From Stictocephala bisonia (lineage: Eukaryota; Arthropoda; Insecta; Hemiptera; Membracidae): a stretch of 64,000 nt of DNA. Below the pieces are notes generated by a model. It was not told where the DNA came from. It saw only the letters and a program-made list of their open reading frames with translations, and did not search any database. The DNA is taken from NCBI GenBank assembly GCA_035578905.1, contig JAQJVL010000004.1, forward strand, positions 5,799,340 to 5,863,339, read 5' to 3'. The translations under genes and the position numbers were made by a program. Every line of letters begins with the position of its first letter. The first letter of the stretch is position 1. This document shows, in pieces, positions 49,501 to 61,500 of this stretch.

Positions 49501-52500
49501 GCATCTCTTGAGGCCCAACTGATCAAAGGAGCAATGGTTGCTATCGGTAGGTTCACCTTTTGTAAGCTTATTAGATTTTAAATTTTATTGTAATCTTAGT
49601 CGATCTTATAAAATTAATTAAAAATTATGATAAATTATTGAAAAAATAGTGTTGGAAAGACTAACAATACCTTGAGCATAATTAACCAAGCATCACCATG
49701 GGTGCTCCAAAACCATGGTCCCGATACAATTTGTAGAGCATGTAATTGACGAATTAGGAGAAGGCTTCATTCCTACTAATCTATTCTTGGATTTTACAAA
49801 AGCTTTTGACTGCTTGAACCTAAAACTTCTCCTTCAAAAACTAAAGAGCATGAGTGTAAAAGAGAAATCAAAAGAATGGTTCTGAAATTATTATAATGAT
49901 GGAAAAAAATTAATGCAATACACCAAAAACAACTTATTACAAAAAGCTCAATACAAAATTGCTAACATTCAGATGGGAGTGCCGCAATGATCAGTGCTTG
50001 GTCCGGTCCTATTCCTGCTGCACACAAACGATCTGCCCAACTTTTTGGAACATGTCTGCCACATAACCATACATGAAGATGATATTGTCACTACTATATC
50101 CAGTAAAACCCCTCATCAACTTGCCAGAAATCTAACCACCACTATAAACACAACAAAACAATGCTTTATTTCAAACAGTTTAGTACTGAATGATAGTAAA
50201 ATTAGTCAAATAAACTAGTCTCCACCAAGCATAAAAACGCATCTTTTCCAGTAACTAACCTAGAAGTGAAAAAAAACAAACAAAAAACCCTTGTTTTAGT
50301 AGTTGATGAACACTTAATATGGAAAGCACTCACTGAACAGCTCTATAAAAAACTAAGCACCAACATCTTTTTAATAAGACAAATAAAACAAATTAGTAGT
50401 AAAGAGATGGTTAAAATGACTTCTAAATACTACTTCTCATTATTTGAGACACATCTTAGATACGGTCCACCACTATGCGGAGGCATGGTCAATGGCAACA
50501 TAGAAAGGGTTTTTAAGCAGTGAAAAATAGTAACAAGATGCCTAGAAGGACTCCAATTTCAAGAAAGCCATCGAGAATCGTTAAAGAAATTGAAGATCCT
50601 CACCGTAGTAAACCTCCATGTCATAGAAGTAATCCCCCATGCATTACACTCAGGACAAACTAGAAAATGAGATCTTCATCAGCACCACACATGAAACGCC
50701 TTAAATATCACACTTCCCCTCCAACATTTTAGCCTATCAGAAAAGAAACCATCTTACAAGGGAAGTATTATATTAACATACTTTTAGAATTCCTACGGAA
50801 GGAACCACCTCAACTTCTCAACAATGCATTGAGCTCACTTGGCTACAAGAGAAACCATTCTACTTAACAAATGAATGTTTAAATATGTTATTTAAAACAA
50901 ACTATGAAATTTACTGCTTAATTTTCATTTATTGAATGACGACGTATACGTATTCTCAATGAACATTTCAATAAAGAATTTGTCTATTGTCTATACTATT
51001 ATATCCTTACAGAAACTAATAAAAAAGATTTATCTGCTATATTTTTTTTAGAGGTAATATTATGTTGAAACATCATAACTATAATTTTTCTTAAATAATA
51101 CATGTACATAAAATCTTACAACACGATTCTTCCTCACTTGTGTTGAATAATAAGGGTTCAAATGTGTCAATTCTGTACACTTGAACATTGACACATTCGA
51201 GTGTATGTTGGGGTTGAAAAAAACATGAACTTTAACTACAAGCTAGGTGTCGAGTCTCCTGGCATATATAAATGATGCTGTTTTTTTTATAGAACGATTT
51301 TTATCCTATGTAATATTCTAGAGATCAGTTTTCAAAACAAGGTTTATTAAGCACCTAAAATTCACCTGTCTTATTCTTAATGCAGTTATTTAACTATAGC
51401 GTAGAATCCTTTCTGTAATTTCCAGTTTAGGAACTGTTAAAAGGATTTATTATTTGTATCTGTAGGAATGGGCTATCAGGACGTTAAGGATATTTTACCA
51501 CCAGAGATAGATGTAGCTTACCACAATTCTAGTGGAAGTTGCATAATCTCAGGCCCTGCCCAAATTGTCCATGACTTTATGGCCAAGATGCAAGCTCAGA
51601 ACATATTTGTGCAGGAATTAAATATATCCAACATCGCTTACCACAGCCGGTACATCGCCCCTGCTGGACCGAAACTTCTTTCCTATCTAAAGCAGGTAAT
51701 TTTAAATTAATAAATCCAATAACTATGAGAATTGAAAAAATAAAATAAAAATAGTCTTGGGAAAAACAAGACTATTGTACAATCAGTAACATTACTCTGA
51801 GTATGAAGTTCCCAAACTAAGTTCTGAAACTTCAGGTTATGGTTCGTTGGATAAAAATAAGTAAAAATGTTCCTATACATATAAGTCCGAATATGCTTTG
51901 ATTTAAATATGGCGGCCATTTTCATATTTTTACTAAATTATTAGTAATTTCATAACCCTTTACAATAAGGTGCTCAAATTTGTACGAAGGTACCTGTTCT
52001 GCTTTATTTAAGGTTGTGATGATATTATTTTATTATATTCAATATTTTCAAAATGGCAGCACTTAAAAACTTTTAATTGTAAATTGCGCAAAAACGTGCA
52101 ATCTTAGAAAAAATGCACAAGAAATAAAAAAGTTGCCAAATGTAATAAAAAAACCTAACAAGTTCCAATTGAATAAAATCAGTTCATAAATAAAGGAGTA
52201 ACACCAATTTAGACAGTACAATGTATGCTCTGTTTCATTTTATTAGACGTTGAATTGCTGGTGTTGAATGCATTTCATATCAGCTGATGAAGTAAATATA
52301 TATTAAAGCCCAATTACACATAAATAATCAAAGCTAAACAACTGTAAAATTTAATAAATACAAGAGAAGTTAGCTTGAAATAAATTCGACAGTTTATTTA
52401 TTCGTAAATGAAAGGAAAATTGAAAACTTCCTAGGTTAGGTTAGATTAGGTTAGGTTAGGTTAGGTTAGGTTAGGACAAAAGTTGTAAATTGTGATAAAA

Positions 52501-55500
52501 GTTGAAAGTTTTTACAAAAGTTGAGTATTTTGTCAAAAGTTTAAAATTTTGACAAAAGTTGAAAATACAGTAACAAGTAAAATACAGATTAATAACTGAG
52601 AGAAAAAAATATTTTTCACGCACCATTTGAAAACACTAGACCTAATATATAAAAAACTTTAAATATAAAAATTGCTTTATATTTAGAGGCCTTTATTTTG
52701 ATATGTGGTAAGGACATAGTTTAATATTACAAATATGTACTTAACCTCATTCTCATAGTAAAAATCGGTTTTCGTCCACTATTTAAAAACCAATAGAGAT
52801 GTGGCAAAAACTTTACATAAAAAAGGTTTGCTTTTTAAAGACTTTTAATTTGATGTGCTACATGGCAAATTGTCCTATTTAAATCTTTTCACTTAGATCT
52901 GTTTTTATTTTTTTTATCTAAACGATTTTTGCAATTTTGAAAATAGGGAGGTTCTTATTGTTAATTAAAAGGACAAGTCATTGGTAGTGTTGGCTAATAA
53001 TGTACATCCTTATGATATACAGAAGAGTTACAGTATCGTCAACTACATTTACATATAGGGCCGGCAGGGCCTACGGATAACAATAATTTGAAAATGTTTT
53101 TATCAAAATAATGAGGCTTCAAAGGCCTTAAAAATGAGGTCCGAAACGACCTATGGTCCTACTTGAAAATTTCCTAACAACTACACTTACTCTACTCTAT
53201 GCCTTTTTGGTGATTAAATATATTGTTACTGAATTTTTTGGGGTTAAAGATGGGGGTTTCAGTTGAAACAAAATATGTAGTTTGTTTAGCTGCAACAGAT
53301 ACTGCATGGTTGATCTGCAAACCCTGTAGCACAATTAAATATCCAATATCTATTTATGAATAAATAAATAATGTAGGCCTGTAAACAGGCTACTTATATT
53401 TATAAACACTGCACTGTGAGTATAATGTACCAGGTTGTTTATGTTTACGTATTATTATTATATCATGTTCTGTTACTTTCCTAGGTCAATAATTGTTATT
53501 CAAAGCAAGTTAAGTAAAAATGTGCAATTTTGTTTAAAATTTTAAACTATCATGTCTAATGATTTACTCAGTAAAAATGTTTTTTTAGATCAATACACGA
53601 TTTATACAACTTCAGAAGTTATACGTTTGCTTTCAAGAAGTGTTTTATACTAACCAATCTGATACATAAAACATTGACAAAGAAATGTTTTTTTACTTTG
53701 TAAGCATTAAATATGACAAATTTGATTATAGTTGTTGAATTAAATATAATTCCTTAGTAAACTACTGTTGCCCATGAAGTACTGAATGGTGATTGACTGA
53801 GTCTTCTCTTATGTGGGGTTTTATAGATTTTAATAGGCATCTTAAATTTGTGATTGAATTGTTGTATCTGCTACAAATTGCCGTAAGCGAATTAGAAATT
53901 AATAAACGATTTCAGACGATGTATTGTTGAGCGGTGAACATCTCGTCTCGTAACATTTTGGCTGAACCACAACTCTGGGAAACTTCATCGATTAAGTGAT
54001 TGTAATGATTGTTATGAACTAAATTCCATGAGACAGTGCAGCTTTTGCAACCCTCGATAAACATCTTTGTATCTTCTTAACTACAATCCATCGCTGAACT
54101 ATCACAACCACACTAAACTCATTACAGCTACAGTTATAGCAAATGGACTACCATACAACACTTACTGACAGTAAACCACAAGCTAGATGTAGCGTGAGAC
54201 TTTTACCAGAACTTCGAACTGTAACATTCATTTGATGCGTCGGGGAAAAATTTACAACTGATAGTTCAGGGATCTGCTTGCCACAACGCTCAATTCGGCA
54301 CTTGGATCCACTACACACTACCGTAACATGTCAAAATGTTGCACTTCGGTGTTACGGTTCGGCACTCGGCTCGGTAATGTGTGGCAGGCTTTGCTTACAC
54401 CTTAAACCGGCCCTTATGGTGGCTTTGACATGTTCAACCTTAGGGTCCGGGACTCACTTAAGACTAGTGAGCTTTTAGTTGCTTCACCAATATCATGTGT
54501 TCTGTTAATACACGGACAATACCACTGTACGTGTAGGGGTGGGTGGGTGGGTAAATACTACTACGTGTATGGGTGGGTAAATACTACTACGTGTATGGGT
54601 GGGTGGGTGGGTCAATACCACTGTACGTGTATGGGTGGGTATGGTGGGCTTGTATTGACCCGCTCATCCACCCACTCAAGTGGGGGAAACGTAGTTTTTC
54701 ACCTAAATAGGTTTCACAGGTATAAAAATATTTTGCAACTGACTAAAGTGATTACTAGATTTAAAAAAAACTCTTGTACTATGTATAGTTTTTTTTAGGA
54801 TACAGAATAAAAGTATTTATTTTGCTCAATATAATTAATCAAGCCACCGGCTTAGACACATACTTTGACTGGCAGCCAACTTAGCCATCCTATACACATT
54901 CTCATATTTTTACATTTGTTATTGCACAATGCAACTGTTTTCTTATGATAGATGTATGTACGCTATCATTGCAAAGTGTCCTTGATGAATAGTTACAGAA
55001 TACTTGAGGGTCAAATAAATGTAAGGAATGGAAATCCTTGGTGCAGCTTGCAAAATCTTGAAAGAAGGCTGGTACAATCATCTGAGCATGCTTAAGTCCG
55101 ACAGGAAATCAGCAAACATTGGGCTAGATAATTATCAGCAGTCCTTGGCTCTCAATTTATTAATTTTTTTACCATAGTATTTTACATTTAATGGCAATAA
55201 TACATAAACGTTTTGAAGATAAAAACACATCGTAAGAACAAATCATTATAAATAAAAACAACAGTAGCAAATTTGTGTAAAAATAGAAACAAGGAAATAT
55301 ACTATTTATAACAATGGAATAATGATATATTTAGAACCAACCAAATAGAATTGATGTATTTTGTATTTTTTAGTTAACAAATTAAAAAAAAAAAAAAAAT
55401 TAGTCTTCTTCGTCAAGAATTTCAATAAAAAAAAAATCATAAAACAATATTAACTATAAAAGTCAACAGGCTATAAAATAACAATAATAAAAAATTATAG

Positions 55501-58500
55501 AAAAAATGTAATAGATTATATAATGACAGTAACATTATCTTATATAAAAAATTAAAGGTATAGTCTTGATACATAGTAATAAGACCATGTGCACTATAGA
55601 TACTTTTGTCCTTTGTCCTCCAACAGGATATGTAAAAGCGTTATGTTATTCTGAATTTCATAACAATCCTTATAAATTATAGTAACAGGAAAGAGATTAG
55701 AGAAATGATAAAGTAACTTACAAAGTTGTAGATGAAGTCTAATGAAAGAGAATATAATTACTAATAATATGTCATTAAAATAAGAATCAATCACGCTTTA
55801 TGTACTGTACAGTGCATTACCACTTTTGACACCTATAATCACCAGTCCAGCTATACGTAACAATGGAATGATTTTTTTAAATTGTAATTTATAATTAATA
55901 TTATTGATTTGTTTAAATTTCTCAATGAAGCGGTCCTACTAGGAAATGTTGTAACCTTTTAAACATGACTTCAATATTTTTAATTATATTTATAAGGTAG
56001 TGATTTATTTTTAAAATTTAAAATTGAAATTGCTAGTAACTCTGGAGTTAACTTAAAATTTTATTACAGGTCATACCCAATCCGAAGGAAAGATCAGCCA
56101 AGTGGGTGAGCACTTCAGTTGCAGAACGTAATTGGGACACTCCACAGGCTAAGCTATGCTCTGCGGAGTACCTCACTTATAACCTACTCAACTCAGTTCT
56201 GTTCGAAGAGGCTTCTCGTCACATCCATTCCAATGCCATCACTGTAGAGATTGCACCGCATGGTCTGTTACAGTCCATACTGCGGCGTTCTCTAAGCAAA
56301 CACACTATCAACATACCATTGACACAAAAGTCCCACGCAGATAATTCTGTAGTCCTTATCACAGCCTTGGGCAAGTGAGTAACACTTCAGTCATATATTA
56401 CAATTATTGTAAATTTTTGCTCTAATTTTATACTAATATTGGACAGATTTGAAAATGACAATATACAGTTACATTTTTTAGACTGTAAGTCAGTGGTGAA
56501 AATAGTCCCATCTTTTTTAATCATACAATATTTAAAAATTTAACCTTTTAAAACTACAAACATTTCACGGCTTTTAAACTAAAAAATCCAAGTTGGTATT
56601 TGAAAAGCATTGTCATATTGTATGATATGTTTACATGAATTATCATAATTATGTTATAAGTAGATAGTATTAGACTTTTTCCTTGTCAAATTTTACTTCT
56701 TTACAGCACAATAGCTTCTATTGTTCGTAATCAAATTTTAATTGTTTAGAGCACAATAGCTTCTATTGTAGGCCAGATGCAAATTATTCCATCAATAAAT
56801 CTTGTAGAATGTGTATTCTGAGCATCATATTATCATCAATCACATATTTGTTGAGTGACCATTTTTTAACTGGACATGCAAATTCAGCTGGTGAGAATAT
56901 GGGAAATTTAATGTTTTAGGGGGTTGCAAGTCTAGCTAACTTTAGATTATGTGTATTTCCGACTTGAAGGAATGTAGAAGCTAAGGGTATATGGTACAGA
57001 GTATATGATAAATTATCTTTGTACTCTGTGATATAAGACTTTAGATTATGTGTCAAATACATTGAAGGAACATTGTGTTACGTGGAACAACAAGAATCGT
57101 ATGCAATGAGTATTTTATTCCTAAGGTGACTCTGTGTGGAAGCAGCCAGGTACCAAATTAAGAAAAACAATCTTCAATTAAACAAAAATTGCAGCACATT
57201 TAGCTGCACTGAATTATTGGATAATTGAGATTTATTTACAGATACAATAACTATAAACATGTAAGTAATAAATTTATGGTCTAACTCAAGTCTGTTGTTG
57301 TAATTAATAAAACCCATTAAAAATTACAAAGTTCTGGAGAACTCGACAATCCCCCATACTCAACACTCTGAGGTCACAAAGAGTCAAATTAGTGAGGTTT
57401 TACTGTACTTTATACCTTTTTTACTCTCGATTTATAATTTAAAGTGTGCATTTTATTACGTTTGGAGTGACGATAACATATTGATTTAAATAAATATTAA
57501 GAAACTACGTAGTAATATTAAAATTTAAAAATTAGTTAATAATTTTAAAATATAAAAGCATGAATGTTGTCTTTAAAATCCTTTCTACTACAACTTCAAA
57601 TAATAACATGTATGTTAGTTGAAATTAATTGGTTTAAAGTTTATGGTAATATATTCAGGTTGTTTGAGGCTGGTGTGAATCCGCAGTTCGCAGCTCTATA
57701 CCCTGAGGTCAGCTTGCCTGTATCCCGAGGTACACCCATGATTGCGCCGTTGGTACGCTGGGATCACTCTGAAGATTGGTATGTCACATCCTATCGCATG
57801 CAGGAGAAGATTAAATCTGGGGAGCGCACAGTTAACATCAATCTTAAGGATGATGATCTTGAGTACTTGAGTGGTCATGTAATCGACGGACGTAACCTTT
57901 ACCCAGCAACTGGTTATTTAGTAAGTTAATTTTATCAGCCCCATTCATTACTGAATAAATACAGCAATCTCAGTAAGTTAATTTATTTCTACATAAGTAT
58001 TAAATTAACTTTTCTGAAAAATATATTTTGAACATTTTACGCCTCATCCCTCTGGTGCTTTTGTCTCGGAAAGTTGTTTCTTTAGTCAGCCACTGTTGAC
58101 CCAGTAGGGTATCTATGACTGCAGTAGTGAATCCTGGTAACAAATGTTAGAACTTCTAGGTTACAAATGTTAGAAGAATGTTACAACTTCTAACAAATGT
58201 TAGAAGTTGTGAGCAGTAGTGTCAACCACACATTCCTAAGCAAAAGCACCTGCCAGCTGTGTATATGATCTTTGTGGACCTATTCTTGGGTTATGAAATA
58301 TATATAAACATGAACACCTTAATGCACAACATGTTCAACACATGATATAGTTCTTCATTGTTCTAATAACCCATGTATTATAATAAATACTATTATGCGC
58401 AGGAAGCCTGTTCTAGTGAATTCTAAATTTAAACATAACCATAATTTTATAAATCCATTTAAATTTATGAGGGATTTTAAGCCTCCACATGGCAAAAGTC

Positions 58501-61500
58501 GCTGTAGCATCTTTTGACCCCTTCCATTGTGTGGCAAAGACGCTGCAGTGTCTCATTATGTAAGCCTTCTTGTTAAACGTGTTCCCTCATAAATCAAAAT
58601 AAATACCAAAGTATTTGGTACTATTCAAAAGAGCAGATTGTAAAGTTTAATTTCTAATAGTAATCATTATTTATATGAGCTGTCTTCATAAACTTGTTTG
58701 TTTTGGTTGTGATTGTACTTTTTGTTTGTGGCTTTATTTCGCACCGTCAGCTGTTTACATAGTTACTTTCAATACTATTTTATGGTTTCTGTTTATTAAA
58801 TTAGTATAAGTAAACTGTAAATTTTTTCTTCTTTGTGGAAAAAAACAAAATGGCTATTTCAGTTTTTTTATGTGGTGATTTTTTACTGACTGAAAACAGA
58901 CAAAACATTTTTAAAAATTTGAAAAAAAAATATTTTGAATTCACTGAATAGTTACAAAAGAAAAATAATTGTGGTAAGTGATTTATTTTACTTCTAATGC
59001 ATTCTACAGTTAATTACCTTTATTTTGGTATATCTATGTATACATAGATTTGTATATAATTTATAAATAATTTAGTCATACTATGTACAGCTGGTCAAAT
59101 TTCTCTGCCAAATTAGGCATTTAGTACCACCACTAATGCCTAAGGGAGGGTTAAAGTAAGTACTGTATTAGAATTCCGCCGTTGTATCACTGCATTTGGG
59201 GCATATGCGCATATGTATTGCTCTCTATTGGCAAGAAACAGCTGCCATTATGGATCCATTCAAAAGTGTTCAAGGCTGCTTATAACTTTTTAAAATGCTT
59301 CCTCCGATTGAAAATGCTGCCACTGTGAAGTACACGCTGTAATACATTTTCTTAATGCAAAAAGCATGAAAGCAGCTGACATTCCGTGCGAGATCAGTCA
59401 CAGTGACAATCTGGTTTAAGAAATTGTCACCATCCCGATTGTAAAGCTCTACAGATATAAACTGGCCAAACGTTTGTTTTTTGTGATTGGTGCTAAATAT
59501 TTGTTTTCCTGATTCTTCGTCAGCATTTTCAGAACTCAGGGTGAGAATAACTTTCGGTACTTCAAACAGTCTGTCACAATTTCATAAATCACACTTCTTG
59601 ACACACTTGAGGGAACTCTTTAGATGACGATGAAATTGTAAAGCGGCTCTTCTCTTTTCCTTATTTTTTTATTAACTTTTTGTGCCAAGTCAACAGTAAT
59701 GGTAAAGTAATGGTGTAATAATAATAGTGAAGGCCGTCCACTTCTTTCCTCATCATGCATATTCTTAAGTACATGCTTAAAAGCTCACACCAATTTTCAT
59801 ACTATCCCATCACTCATTGTGTTTTCTCAAAAGAACTTCATAGATCTCAAGGTGGATATCAGCTACGTTCACGCCTTTTGCGTTAAGAAAATAAATCACA
59901 TTGCGTAATACACAGTTGGCAGCATTTTTAATCAGAGGAGGCATTTTAAACACTCATAAGCAACCTTAAACACTGTCAAGTGGAACTGTAATGGCAGCTG
60001 TGGCTTGCCAACAGATAGCAGTACATGTATATAGCGTTCATGCACTGTATGCCAACTGCAGCGCTAATAGCAGAATTTCTAAATTATACTTACTTAAAAA
60101 ACATGCCTTGTATATATTAGTAAAAAAATTTCATAATTTTTATAGTAAATTCTTTATTCTACAAGTGCTTTTCACTGATTAGCTTAGCCCATACTGACAA
60201 TCAAGAGCTTAGCCCATACTGGTAAACAAGAGCTTAGCCCATACTGGTAAAAAAGAGCTTAGCCCATACTGACCAATCAACAGCTTAGTCCATACTGCCC
60301 AAACAAGAGCTCAGCCCATTCTGCCCAAACAAAAGCTTAGCTCATTATGACCAAACAAAAGCTTAGCCTATACTGCCCAAACAAGAGCTCAGCCCATTCT
60401 GCCCCAACAAGAGCTTATCCCATTCTGACCAAACAAGAGCTCAGCCCATTCTGACCAAACAAGAGCTTAGCCCATACTGACAAACAAGAGCTTAGCCGCT
60501 GATACTGCCCACACATGAGCTTAGCCCATACTGCCCAAACAAGAGCTTAGCCCGTACTGCCTAAACAAGAGCTTAGCCTATACTGTTAAATAACTGTTGA
60601 AATTAGGTTTAATTAATGTATATATAAACCAGAACAAGAGTTGGAGGGGGAGATGGAAGGATATTCATTGTTGTAGGACTGGCATTGTTGTGTTTCCTCT
60701 CTTCAAATAGAATTGGAATTGCTGAAGTTCAAATGCCTGGACTGTAATAGAACACTAGCAAATGAAATATGAGAATTCTGATGCATTTTTTACATTGTAA
60801 AATAAATACAATAAATACATTATTAATGTTATTGTAGTTATGTGACGCTGTGGTTGTCAGGCAAATTAGTGGACCTAACACAAAGAAATGAAAATGTAAA
60901 ACCATCTCTTATTTCTCATAGGTTTTGTTCCACTGTCCTTAATTTATCAAATAGTTATACATTGTTGTGGTTTTCAGGCTTTGGCATGGGAAACAGTAGG
61001 CCTGATGCGAGGTGAGCTGTACACAGATGTCTCTGTAGTATTTGAGGATGTCCGTTTCCACAGAGCCACAAATTTGCCAAAAGATGGTACGTTAATATTA
61101 ATTAATTGTTTTTTATCAAGTGTTTGGTGTTTAAATTTGTTTTGTTTACGCCAATTTGTTGAAATTGTTTCCATAAAAGAATATTCCAAGCCAGTGGTCC
61201 TCAAAAATGTATAGGGGGTACTCGAACATCCAAGGTGAGAGTGTGAGATTTGTGAATCCTATGTTCAAAAGGATTTCCTATTTAACCTTGTGTATTTAAT
61301 ACTATGTCATATTGTTTCTACACCTCTTTTCCACACCAAACTCCTAACTCACACTCTTGTCAAACCAGAATGGTTTTAGTGAGTAAAAATCTCCTTACTC
61401 ACACCCCTGTCAAACCAGAATGGTTTTAGCGATTAGTAACCCAGCTGCCCACCCATACACGTACAGTAGTAGTGACCCACCTACTTGCCCATACACTTAC

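Larger units (their letters stand above)
51696..56069. other. FASN: FASN intron 11
   Basis: 4.4-kb intron with a TTAGG run and minisatellite array 3 listed separately. The stretch about 53,900-54,500 is GC-richer and contains inverted words (CGTAACATGTCAAAATGTTG) but no definable element. The rest is AT-rich and featureless. Confidence 0.8.
57921..60977. other. FASN: FASN intron 13
   Basis: 3.1-kb intron holding the mariner composite (59290-59955) and the 26-bp tandem array (60181-60592). Around 58,130-58,210 the word ACAAATGTTAGAA recurs in both orientations. I recognise nothing else. Confidence 0.8.

Noticed and set aside
52433..52476. A true chromosome end
   Set aside because: Only about eight TTAGG units, with unique FASN exons continuing on both sides.
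60181..60592. CRISPR-like array
   Set aside because: Units are contiguous tandem copies with no unique spacers, in an intron of a eukaryotic gene.
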